From CAZCFB01 sp964511535 (GTDB taxonomy: Bacteria > Myxococcota_A > Polyangia > GCA-2747355 > CAZCFB01): DNA of 44,787 nt. The stretch is from positions 1-44,787 of the forward strand of contig CAZEFW010000065.1 of assembly GCA_964511535.1 (NCBI GenBank), written 5' to 3'. The notes under the pieces were generated by a model. The model had not been told where the DNA came from. It saw nothing but the letters and a program-made list of their open reading frames with translations, and searched no databases. The position numbers were made by a program, and so were the translations under genes. Of this stretch, positions 18,927 to 27,121 are shown piece by piece (the stretch's first letter is position 1; every line of letters starts with the position of its first letter).

Positions 18927-20375
18927 TCAGTTTACCGGAAACATGCCGTCCCAGTAGTAGGCCCACGCGCGGTTGAAGGTGATGGCGCCGAAGGTGTTCA
19001 CGCCGATGCTCCACAGCACCATGGCCTTGAACAACAAGCCCTGGCGGTGGCCGCCCACCGCGAGCAGGGCGAACAGGAACACGGTGTAGTCGAGGCTGAA
19101 GCGGTAGCCGAACTGAACCCAGCCCGAGTTCTGGTAGAACAGGTGCAGGATCATGGGCAGCAGCACGCTCAGGTAAAGCCAGGGCTGGATCGCGCAGCGC
19201 TTGCGCGGGTAGAGCAGCAGCGCGTAGGCCGGCGTGGTGACGAAGATGCTCAGCCCGTGCCACGGGATCTTCACGTACGGGTGGCGCACCATGATCCAGG
19301 GCAGCAGGGTGAACATCACCGCCAGGTTCTTGGACAGGAAGTGGTAGTTGAACAGCCCCCAGCGCTGAATCCGCTCTGCCCAGCGCACGTTCAGGTAGTA
19401 GTGGCCGAACTCGAACGGGCTGTCGAAGCGCAGGTAGTTGAGGATGAAGGCCACCGCGGCGATGGACACCGCCGGGATCCCCATCAGGGTCAGCTGCTTG
19501 AGCGTCGGCCTCCACTCCACTCTCGGCGCCAGGTGCCGGATCCACGCCAGCAGCGGCGGGCGGGTGTGCTCGTCGCCGGGCGCCTCCTCGCCGTCGGCCA
19601 GGGGGCGCAGGTTGCGGCGGAGCACTTCGCCCAGGGCGAGGGGGAAGGTGAACGGGATCGGCGTGCGCGTGACGAAGCCGAGCCCCAGCAGCAGCCCCGC
19701 GAGGAACGGGTGCCGCCCCTCCAGCGCGGCCAGCACGTACAGGCAGGTGATGGTCACCCCGAGGATGTGGGCAGTGAACCAGACCTGCCCCATGACCGAG
19801 CTGTAGAAGTGCACGGTGCCGAAGGCGAACATCGCCACCAGCCAGAGCTCCTGCACCGGCGTGATGGTGGACAGCTTCATGGAGCGCAGCCGCCGGAGCA
19901 CGAAGAAGATCAGCACCGGGTTGGCCGCCGCCAGCAGGGCGGTGAAGATCACGTCGTTGAACTTCATGCCCCAGATGGCCACGAAGGGCAGCATCAGCAG
20001 CGCCGGCAGGAACGGGAACGAGACGTAGTACGTGTAGTCCCGGGTCCGGATCATGTCGTCGGTAATCTCGAGCCGTTCGCCCTTGGTGGTCTTGAACCAG
20101 CCGGTGCCGCCGGTCTTGAGGAAGGTGCCGCGCAGCTTGCGCCCGTCGGTGAGCTCCAGGGTGGTGACCAGGGCCCAGTCGTTCTGGTGCGGCGGCGCGC
20201 CCTGAAGGCTGAGCCGGCCCTGGAGCAGGTTGTTCGCCAGGTAGACGTAGTGGTTGTCGTCGCTCGGCTTCTTGAGCCGGTTGCCGGCGGTGCCGAGGTA
20301 AGCGCCGGCACAGATGACGTAGATCACGGCGGGGACGAAGAGGCGGCGGGCGAGGGATGGTTTCGCTTCGGTCAT
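18927..20375 (-). CDS. Polytopic membrane protein, GT-C glycosyltransferase-like
   Basis: A 482-residue protein with about ten membrane segments. It has an N-terminal helix (LFVPAVIYVICAGAYLG) and a large first loop with NHYVYLANNLLQGRLSL, similar in position to the acidic first loop of GT-C enzymes that use lipid-linked sugars. A soluble insert (GGTGWFKTTKGERLEIT) follows. The pair DD at about 38-39 (KPSDDNHYVY) could be the catalytic acid. The family is not certain. Its ATG overlaps the stop of the upstream PMT-like gene as ATGA, so it is the last gene of a four-gene coupled block. Confidence 0.75.
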   Translation of the reverse strand: MTEAKPSLARRLFVPAVIYVICAGAYLGTAGNRLKKPSDDNHYVYLANNLLQGRLSLQGAPPHQNDWALVTTLELTDGRKLRGTFLKTGGTGWFKTTKGERLEITDDMIRTRDYTYYVSFPFLPALLMLPFVAIWGMKFNDVIFTALLAAANPVLIFFVLRRLRSMKLSTITPVQELWLVAMFAFGTVHFYSSVMGQVWFTAHILGVTITCLYVLAALEGRHPFLAGLLLGLGFVTRTPIPFTFPLALGEVLRRNLRPLADGEEAPGDEHTRPPLLAWIRHLAPRVEWRPTLKQLTLMGIPAVSIAAVAFILNYLRFDSPFEFGHYYLNVRWAERIQRWGLFNYHFLSKNLAVMFTLLPWIMVRHPYVKIPWHGLSIFVTTPAYALLLYPRKRCAIQPWLYLSVLLPMILHLFYQNSGWVQFGYRFSLDYTVFLFALLAVGGHRQGLLFKAMVLWSIGVNTFGAITFNRAWAYYWDGMFPVN

Positions 20376-22177
20376 GGGCTGGCGCTGCTCGTCTTGGCGT
20401 CGGGCCGGGGGCGCTGGTAGGCGGTGATCAGCGGCACCCCGTCCAGGTGCAGGACCCGGGCGGGCACCGGCGTGCCGTAGGCTGCCCAGATCCAGTAGTC
20501 GTACTTGTTGAAGTGGAGCTCGTGTATCACGAGGGCGTGGCCGGAGGCCTCGATGCCGCCCTTCTCCATGCCGGCGTCGTGGATGTCCCTGCGCAACAGC
20601 CCGTCCCGCCGGTACATGGTCAACGAGTCATGGTTCGTGTCGTGGAAATAGACCCGCTCGTCGTCGGGGAAGCTGTCGTTCATCCAGGGCAGCAGCTGCC
20701 GGGTGGGGTAGCCCCAGAACTGGCGGTTCAACCCGAGGTCCGCGCCCCCCGCGGGGCCGCCGGCCAGCGCGTTGTACTGCGACAGGCCGTACGGGTGGGT
20801 CAGCGCGATGTTCACCGCCCCGGGCAGCGCCGGCAGGGCCGCGACGAGCACGGCGGCCACGCCCGCCGGCTTGATGCGGGTCTGCAGCCGGACGAGCAGG
20901 CGGCTCACCCCCACCCCGGCCAGCAGGGCGAGGAACGGGTAGCCGGTGGTCCAGTGCTTGGTGCCGCCGAAGATGGGCGTCCAGGGCAGGGCGATGACGA
21001 TCATCGGCACCAGGGCGTTGAGCAGCAGCAGGCGCCCCGCCTTGGGGTCGAGGCCCACGCAGGGGCGCAGCCAGGTGCGGCGCGCCGGGAAGCGGTGGGG
21101 CTCGTCGAAGCGGATGCTCTGGCCGATGGGCGCCGGCAGGTCGCCGCGCAGCCGCCGGAGGTTGACCCGCAGGTAGATCGCGGCCCCGCCCAGGGCCAGC
21201 ACCAGGGTGGTGGTGGGCACCGTGAACAGGGTCATGACGAAGGGGTAGGAGATGGGCAGGGGTGGCGTGCCCCAGTTCACCCCGAGGAACTCCATGTTGT
21301 AGAAGGCGTGCTTCAGGTGGAAGGTGAAGTAGCCCTGGATGTGGCTGACGGTGTCGAACCAGAGCCAGGGCCAGAGGCCGACGAACAGCAGCGGCGCGAT
21401 GACCAGCATGGCCAGGAAGGCCGCCGGGATGCGCGGCGGCGAGAAGGGCCGCAGCGAGATGTCGGGCCAGACCACCATCAGGTAGTGCAGCACCAGGATC
21501 GGCGGGATGAACCAGGCGTTGTGCTTGGTGGCCAGGGCGAGGCCGAACATCACCCCCGCCACGATGGCCCACCTGGCGTTGGACAGCGATCGATAGTAGG
21601 CGTAGATGGTCAGCAGCCACATGGTCGTGATCGGGCTGTCGAATGCGCACAGCTGGCCGTGGAAGAAGACCCGCGGGATGGTCAGGAAGAGCAGGGCGGC
21701 GGTGAGCCCGGCCAGCCGCCCCTCCAGGCGCACGCCGAACAGGTAGATGAACGCCACCGCCAGGGCGGTGAACGCCCAGCCCATGAAGCGGAACGCGGAC
21801 ACCTCCGAGATTCCGCCGATGGCGGTGTGCTCCTCGAGGCCCCAGTCCACGTGGTACACCGCGTCCTTGCCGGGGCCGGTGGGCTGGTAGCCGTGCAGGA
21901 CCCGCCAGGCCGCGCCCGAGAGCACCTTGAACAGCGGCGGGTGCTCGTTGTTGTACGACCAGTAGCGCGCGATGTTGTACTTGTTGAGCATCTCGGGGCG
22001 CTGGTCCTTGTCGCCCAGCTGCTCGAACCAGCCCCAGTACTGCTCGGCGGCCTTGAAGTAGTAGGCCTCGTCGCGCATGACGCCGAGGTTGCGCTGGGCC
22101 GCGCCCAGCACGCCAAGGGTGAGCAGGAACAGGAGCACCGCGGTGATGCGGTCACGCGCGTCCACCTGGCGGCTCAT
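20372..22177 (-). CDS. PMT/ArnT-like membrane glycosyltransferase
   Basis: A 601-residue GT-C enzyme, family 39-like. The first external loop has LGVMRDEAYYF, where the Asp-Glu pair is the expected catalytic acid motif, and NNEHPPLFK, typical of the family. About eleven membrane segments follow, then a soluble C-terminal part from about residue 460. Such enzymes move a sugar from a polyprenyl-phosphate carrier to a protein or lipid in the periplasm. The ATG (22175-22177) overlaps the stop of the upstream gene. The GT2 enzyme at 27118-28131 could make its lipid-linked donor (inference). Confidence 0.87.
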   Translation of the reverse strand: MSRQVDARDRITAVLLFLLTLGVLGAAQRNLGVMRDEAYYFKAAEQYWGWFEQLGDKDQRPEMLNKYNIARYWSYNNEHPPLFKVLSGAAWRVLHGYQPTGPGKDAVYHVDWGLEEHTAIGGISEVSAFRFMGWAFTALAVAFIYLFGVRLEGRLAGLTAALLFLTIPRVFFHGQLCAFDSPITTMWLLTIYAYYRSLSNARWAIVAGVMFGLALATKHNAWFIPPILVLHYLMVVWPDISLRPFSPPRIPAAFLAMLVIAPLLFVGLWPWLWFDTVSHIQGYFTFHLKHAFYNMEFLGVNWGTPPLPISYPFVMTLFTVPTTTLVLALGGAAIYLRVNLRRLRGDLPAPIGQSIRFDEPHRFPARRTWLRPCVGLDPKAGRLLLLNALVPMIVIALPWTPIFGGTKHWTTGYPFLALLAGVGVSRLLVRLQTRIKPAGVAAVLVAALPALPGAVNIALTHPYGLSQYNALAGGPAGGADLGLNRQFWGYPTRQLLPWMNDSFPDDERVYFHDTNHDSLTMYRRDGLLRRDIHDAGMEKGGIEASGHALVIHELHFNKYDYWIWAAYGTPVPARVLHLDGVPLITAYQRPRPDAKTSSASP

Positions 22178-23163
22178 TTGTGCGCCTCCGCGGAGAAGCA
22201 AAAGGTACGCGCGAAGGCGTGGGGCGTGGTGATCTCGAAGCTCACCGCGTGGGTCTGCCCGGCGGTCTGGCTGGTGTCCACGGCGGTGCGGTGCCAGGGC
22301 CAGCCGTTTTCGTGCTTCACCATGCCGGCCACGCGCTGGCCCACCAACACCTTGAGGGTCACCGGCGCGTCGTTGCGCTTGCGGTTCTCGAAGTCGTCGA
22401 TGCCGGTGTAGAGCACCACGCTGCGCCCCAGCGGCACGGCCGGGAAGGTGATGCGCATCACCTGGCCGTCCACGGCGTGGGCGTAGATGCAGCGGTACGG
22501 CTGGTGGCCCACCTCGGCCAGGTGCGGGCCGACCCAGTTCCACCCGTGGGGCTGGCAGGTGAAGCGCTTGCCCTGCAACTCGCAGCGCGTGACCTCGCGG
22601 CCGGCGCGCTCCACCTGGGCCTCGAGCACGCGGGCGGTGAAGTCGTAGGTCACCGCCCGGGCCGGCTTCTCGAACAGGTCCAGCCGCACGCCGCCATGCT
22701 CCGATGTCCAGGCGGGCGAGAGGCCGCGGAGCCACGGGTGGTCCGCGCCCCGGGTGCTCACGAGCCAGACCCGGCCATGGCGCGCCACGTCGGACAGCGC
22801 CACCGTCTCCATGGTGAGGTAGGGGCCGAAGTGCAGCCGCCCCAGCGGGGAGATCCAGTGCGGCGCGAACAGCACCGGCTCGCCTTGCTTGTGCAGCGGC
22901 TTCACCTCGGCGGCGGCGGCTGCCCAGTCCTGGTCGGTGGGGGCGGCCCAGTGCTGGGTCAGGGCGGCCAGGCTCTCCCAGGCCACCAGCAGCAGCAGGG
23001 CGGCCACCAGCGCCCAGCCCACCTTGCCAGGCGGCGGCAGGGGGCGGGGCAGCGCCTTTGAGCTGGGCGTATCATCCAGCAGCATCTCCTGCCCGGCGTT
23101 GCGGTTGACGTCCATCACCGCGTCGCCCAGGTCCACGAACGGGCCGCCTTGCCCGCGGCCCAT
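22174..23163 (-). CDS. Single-pass membrane protein sharing a C-terminal domain with its neighbour
   Basis: A 329-residue protein with one membrane helix (VGWALVAALLLLVAWESLAAL, about 47-67) and a periplasmic remainder. The last 140 residues match the end of the adjacent 925-residue protein. Shared landmarks are a Cys plus GWNWVG (GWNYVG in the neighbour), CIYAHAVDG (CIWAHPLEDG), ITFPAVPLG, DTSQTAGQ and SFEITTP, with a terminal FCFSAEA (YCFDAKV). The function is unknown; a carbohydrate-binding-type beta-sandwich is plausible. Its ATG shares one base with the upstream stop (TGATG). Confidence 0.75.
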   Translation of the reverse strand: MGRGQGGPFVDLGDAVMDVNRNAGQEMLLDDTPSSKALPRPLPPPGKVGWALVAALLLLVAWESLAALTQHWAAPTDQDWAAAAAEVKPLHKQGEPVLFAPHWISPLGRLHFGPYLTMETVALSDVARHGRVWLVSTRGADHPWLRGLSPAWTSEHGGVRLDLFEKPARAVTYDFTARVLEAQVERAGREVTRCELQGKRFTCQPHGWNWVGPHLAEVGHQPYRCIYAHAVDGQVMRITFPAVPLGRSVVLYTGIDDFENRKRNDAPVTLKVLVGQRVAGMVKHENGWPWHRTAVDTSQTAGQTHAVSFEITTPHAFARTFCFSAEAHK

Positions 23164-25940
23164 CAGCGCACCACCTTCGCGTCGAAGCAGTAGTGGCGGC
23201 CGCCGGAGCGCGGCGTGGTGATGGAGAAGGAGAGGTCGACTTTCTGGCCGGAGAGGCTCGACGTATCCACCCTCCACCCGGCCCAGCCGGAGATGTTCTG
23301 CCGCACCTGGGTCGAGATCAGCGTGCCATCTGCGCGGATCTCCATGGTGACGGGAGCGCCGTCGGGGAACCCGGTCACGCCGCCGTCTGAGATGCCGTGG
23401 TGGCCGTCGATGTGGCTGCCGAGCACCACGCCGGGGAAGGTGGCCACCAGGGGGCCGTCCTCCAGGGGGTGGGCCCAGATGCAGGGGGTCAGCCCGCCGC
23501 CGAACTTCACCGCCCCGTTGCCCACGTAGTTCCACCCCTTGTCGGAGCAGAACCAGCCCCGGCCGTAGGCGGTGCGCTTGTACTGGTCGCACGGGCGATC
23601 GCCGAGGGTCACCTTCGCCTTGCCCAGCAACCGCGCCACCGATCCGGTGGGCACCTCGGCCTCGGCGCCGCGGGTCCACCGGTAGGCCATCCAGCCCGCC
23701 GCGGCCAGGACAAGCGCCAGGGCGACCCAGCCGGCGATGGCGTGGCCCGTGCGGGAGACGGGGTAGAGCCGGGCGGCGGCCCGGGCCGCGAGCGCTGGCC
23801 GCCGGCGCGCCAGCAGCAGCAGGGCCACCGCGGCCAGGCCGAACAGGGTGGCCAGGGTGCCGAGCCAGTCGGGGGCCCGCATGACGTAGTCGAAGACGAG
23901 CTCGCCGTCGCTGACGGGGACCTCCATCAGCATGGGCGCGGCGTTGCCGTAGGCCGGCGCCTCGGTGATGGGCACCTCCTCGCCGTCCAGGCGCGCGCGC
24001 CAGCGCGGGTAGTTGGACACGTGCACCTTGAGCCGCGAGCCCGACGCGGTGCCCGTGAGCTTGAGCCGGATCTCCTCCTCGCCGAACTCCAGCACCTCCA
24101 CCTTGCCCGCGCCGGTGAGGGTGTAGCGCTCCGGGCGGTAATCCCTGAACCGGCCGACCCACACCTGGCCGAAGCGCTTCTCCTCCACCACGTCCTCGCG
24201 GTACAGCGGCCCGAGGCCCACCACGTACTTCACCGACAGGGCGCGGTACAGCTCGCGCTCGGTGGTCTCGGTGTTGTGCTTGAACAGCTTGGCCGGGGTG
24301 TAGCCCACCTTGTAGTAGGGCGTGTGGTTGTAGGCCGGCGCGCCCATCATCATGTGGTTGTGGCGGTCCAGCTCGTAGGAGATGCGGTAGAACTCCTTGC
24401 TCTGCTGGCGCTGCGCCAGGGACCAGGCGAGGAACGCCTTGTAATCCTCCCAGTAGTACACTGAGCTCTTGAGGGTCAGCCCCCCGATGGTGCGCACATA
24501 GCGCTGTCGCATGTCGGCCAGCGCCGGGCGAACGAAGGGCGCCAGCACCGCGCAGACCAACACCAGCAGCGCGGTGGCGCGCCATGCGGGCGTGGCCCCC
24601 GCCTGATCGCGCTGCCTGCGCCGGGCCGCGGCCACGCGCACCGCCAGCTCGGCCACCGTGAGCCCGGCCAGCAGGTAGAGGCACGCCTTGGCAGGGATGA
24701 TCAGGCGCTGGTACTGGATCTTGGCGAACGCCTTGCTCAGCGCCACGAAGCTCAGCTCCTCGAACGCAGTGGAGGTGGAGATGAGCAGCAGGACCGCGGC
24801 CAGGAGCACCAGGAAGATGGGCGCCGACCGCCGCTGGGCGATGGCCAGGGCGGCGCCGGCGATGCCCATGGCCACCACGAGCGGCCAGTTGTTGGCGAAG
24901 ACGGTGCCGTCCAGCAGCCCGTGGACCGTGGCGTCGAAAGAGCGCCACAGGTCGCCGATGTTGGTGGTCCAGCCCGAGCGGGCCAGCATGGGCAGCAGGT
25001 AGAAGCCGGCCAGCGCCGCGCCGAGCAGGCAGACGCCGGCCGCGCGCCACACCTCCCGGCCCACGGGGCGGCCGTCAGCCAGCCAGCGCGTGGCCAGCAG
25101 CAGGGGCAGGGCCATGCCGAGCAGCATCACGTTCATCTGGTGGCTCAGCAGCGCCGCCGCCAGCAGCAGGCCAGCGCTGGCATAGTCCCGGCGGCTGCCC
25201 CGCTCCCAGACCTGGATCAGCGCGCCCAGGGCCAGCAGCAGGAACCCCATGGCCAGGATCTGGACCCACACCGCCCAGTCCACGGTGTAGGACCAGCCGC
25301 CCTCGCGGTAGTCGCCCATGTCGAGCACCCACAGCGCGGCGGCCACCACCCCCGCGGCCGGGCTGATGATGCGGCGGCCGAACGAGTAGATGGCGTAGGC
25401 CGCGAAGGCGAACACGCCGGCGAAGGCGATGCCGTAGGTGGCCTCCCAGGAGAGCAGGCCGAGAGTGGCGGCGCGGAAGACGGCGACCCACATGTCCGAG
25501 CCGATGGGGTAGAGCTCCTCGGCGGGGTAGCCGAAGAACCAGAACGAGCTCCAGCCGCGCAGGCGCCCCTGCAGCAGCATCTCCTCCCAGAAGTGCCACG
25601 CCTTGTACAGGTGCACCGGGTGGTCATGGCTCAGCGGCATCTGCCCCAGCAGCAGCGGCGCCATGACGCCCAGGGCCAGCAGCACGACCGCCAGGGGAGG
25701 CCAGAGCCCGCGACCCAGCGCGTCCAGGTCCAGCTCCCGCCCGCGCACGGTGGCCGTACCCCCGAGGAAGGGGTAGCTCCGGGCCGCAGTGGAGAGCAGC
25801 ATGGCCAGGGCCACCAGCCCGCAGGTGGAGCCGAGCATCTGCCACGCCATGACGTCCGAGCGGTGAGCCACCACGGTGACGGCGGCGAGGGGCAGCACGA
25901 GCAGGAGGTTCCCTGCGGTTTTGAGCCTGGATAAGGGCAT
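23163..25940 (-). CDS. Large membrane protein, PTPS-related/GT-C type
   Basis: A 925-residue protein with about 14 membrane segments. The first large loop has MPLSHDHPVHLYKAW, then LRGWSSFWFFGYPAEELYPIGSD. This GYP...YP pattern is typical of the bacterial membrane family labelled 6-pyruvoyl-tetrahydropterin synthase-related (PF10131), thought to be glycosyltransferase-like. SHDHP may hold the catalytic acid. The soluble C terminus (about 640-925) ends in the domain shared with the next gene. A possible promoter lies 14 nt upstream. There is no good ribosome site before the ATG. Confidence 0.8.
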   Translation of the reverse strand: MPLSRLKTAGNLLLVLPLAAVTVVAHRSDVMAWQMLGSTCGLVALAMLLSTAARSYPFLGGTATVRGRELDLDALGRGLWPPLAVVLLALGVMAPLLLGQMPLSHDHPVHLYKAWHFWEEMLLQGRLRGWSSFWFFGYPAEELYPIGSDMWVAVFRAATLGLLSWEATYGIAFAGVFAFAAYAIYSFGRRIISPAAGVVAAALWVLDMGDYREGGWSYTVDWAVWVQILAMGFLLLALGALIQVWERGSRRDYASAGLLLAAALLSHQMNVMLLGMALPLLLATRWLADGRPVGREVWRAAGVCLLGAALAGFYLLPMLARSGWTTNIGDLWRSFDATVHGLLDGTVFANNWPLVVAMGIAGAALAIAQRRSAPIFLVLLAAVLLLISTSTAFEELSFVALSKAFAKIQYQRLIIPAKACLYLLAGLTVAELAVRVAAARRRQRDQAGATPAWRATALLVLVCAVLAPFVRPALADMRQRYVRTIGGLTLKSSVYYWEDYKAFLAWSLAQRQQSKEFYRISYELDRHNHMMMGAPAYNHTPYYKVGYTPAKLFKHNTETTERELYRALSVKYVVGLGPLYREDVVEEKRFGQVWVGRFRDYRPERYTLTGAGKVEVLEFGEEEIRLKLTGTASGSRLKVHVSNYPRWRARLDGEEVPITEAPAYGNAAPMLMEVPVSDGELVFDYVMRAPDWLGTLATLFGLAAVALLLLARRRPALAARAAARLYPVSRTGHAIAGWVALALVLAAAGWMAYRWTRGAEAEVPTGSVARLLGKAKVTLGDRPCDQYKRTAYGRGWFCSDKGWNYVGNGAVKFGGGLTPCIWAHPLEDGPLVATFPGVVLGSHIDGHHGISDGGVTGFPDGAPVTMEIRADGTLISTQVRQNISGWAGWRVDTSSLSGQKVDLSFSITTPRSGGRHYCFDAKVVR

Positions 25941-26071
25941 CGGCAGTGGGCCCTAAATTTCCGTACTACGGGTACCGTGTCAACTCCCAACTGCCGAGTA
26001 CCGACTCCGGCTCCATGCGCCAGCCATCCGAAAAATGTCAAGTGGTGGGGTCTGACCCCCACACTTGACAT
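25941..26071. repeat. Heptad-like repeat and dyad in an intergenic gap
   Basis: This stretch contains a degenerate 7-bp repeat (AACTCCC, AACTGCC, GAGTACC, GACTCCG at 25982-26009) and a small perfect dyad, CCGTA-C-TACGG (25961-25971), beside the predicted promoter of the 925-residue gene. The 41-bp palindrome that fills its far end is listed separately. No gene is seen. Confidence 0.5.
25954..25983 (-). promoter_or_regulatory. Possible sigma-70 promoter of the membrane gene block
   Basis: The minus strand has a perfect -35, TTGACA (25983-25978), then 18 bp and a weak -10, AATTTA (25959-25954), 13 nt from the ATG. The spacing matches two better promoters in this window (29874 and 40148). The dyad CCGTA-C-TACGG lies in the spacer and could be an operator. 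Confidence 0.4.
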
Positions 26072-26073
26072 TT
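26033..26073. repeat. 41-bp palindrome at a stop codon, copy 1
   Basis: Perfect 12-bp outer arms (AAATGTCAAGTG at 26033-26044 and CACTTGACATTT at 26062-26073) enclose GGGGTC-T-GACCCC. The TAA stop of the flippase-like gene (26072-26074, minus strand) uses the last two bases of the right arm. Each outer arm contains a TTGACA box pointing outward. It could be a REP-type repeat or a two-way transcription stop. Confidence 0.85.
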
Positions 26074-27121
26074 ATTCAGGCGGCTTGCTGTCCTCTCCGC
26101 GGCGGGCCAGCCAGTTCAGCAGCGGCCAGGTCACGGCCGCCAGCAGCACCGAGTATCCGAAGGTGATCACCGACACGCCGAAGCCCGAGGTGACCGCCTG
26201 GCTGCGGGTGAGCCCCACCATGACGAAGCCGAAGGTCCAGCCCGCCTCCAGGGTGCCGAAGGAGCCGATGCCGCCGATGGGCAGGAAGCCGGACACCACG
26301 CCGCCGGTGGCGCCGAGCACCGTCTGGCTCACGTTCACCGGCATGCCGAAGGCGTGCAGCAGCACGCCGAAGATGGCGTACATCACCACCCAGTTGGCCA
26401 GGGACGCCAGGGTGGCGAGCCACACCACGCCGGGCCGCACCGAGGTGAATGAGTCCACCGCCTGCTCCACGTTGGCCCACAGCCGCGCCACGGTGGGCTT
26501 CTTCTGCAGCCCGAGCAGCTCCAGCAGTCGGTTGCCGATGTTGAACATCAGCGAGAAGAAGCGCCGCAGCAGCAGCACGATGACCAGCACCACCGCCGAC
26601 GCCGCGCCGGCGAGCATCAGGCCAGACGTGCGATCTCCGGCGTACACCCCCTCGGCCGAGGCGAGGTCCGCTGCCAGCGCCAGGCAGAAGATCACCAGCA
26701 CGCACAGCATGTCGAGGATCCGCACCAGCACCAGGTTCAGCAGGCTCTCCCCCAGGCCGGCCGCGCCGGCGCGCCGGATCAGGAAGGCCCAGGAGATGTC
26801 CCCCGTTCGCAGGGGCAGCAGCCGCAGGAAGAAGTTGTGCAGCGCGGAGATGCAGAACATGGAGAGCCACGGCGTCTTCGGCGCCAGCAGCTTGAAGCGC
26901 ACGGTCCGGGCGGCGTAGAGCAGCACCCACAGGGCGAGCCCGACCAGGCACAGGTCGAGGCGGGTCTCCTGCACCATGTGCCTGAGCTGCTCCGGCTCGA
27001 CGAAGCCCGCCAGGAACCAAACCAGCGCCGCGGTGATGACGAGCCCCACCACCGCCTTGAGCAACATCCTGCGCGGGCGCCGGGGGGCGTCGTGGTCACC
27101 CTGATCTTGCTGCTCTGTCAC
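26072..27121 (-). CDS. Flippase-like membrane protein (LPG_synthase_TM / UPF0104 type)
   Basis: A 349-residue protein with about eight membrane helices, matching the membrane half of lysylphosphatidylglycerol synthases (the AglD/UPF0104 group). Seen are FLAGFVEPEQLRHMVQET, LRLLPLRTGDISWAFLIRRAG and the late GGVVSGFLPIGGIGSFGTLEAGW. Members next to GT2 genes are thought to act in lipid-linked sugar transport or to help the glycosyltransferase. The GTG start (27119-27121) overlaps the upstream glycosyltransferase stop as GTGA. The stop codon is fused to a palindromic repeat. Confidence 0.87.
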   Translation of the reverse strand: MTEQQDQGDHDAPRRPRRMLLKAVVGLVITAALVWFLAGFVEPEQLRHMVQETRLDLCLVGLALWVLLYAARTVRFKLLAPKTPWLSMFCISALHNFFLRLLPLRTGDISWAFLIRRAGAAGLGESLLNLVLVRILDMLCVLVIFCLALAADLASAEGVYAGDRTSGLMLAGAASAVVLVIVLLLRRFFSLMFNIGNRLLELLGLQKKPTVARLWANVEQAVDSFTSVRPGVVWLATLASLANWVVMYAIFGVLLHAFGMPVNVSQTVLGATGGVVSGFLPIGGIGSFGTLEAGWTFGFVMVGLTRSQAVTSGFGVSVITFGYSVLLAAVTWPLLNWLARRGEDSKPPE

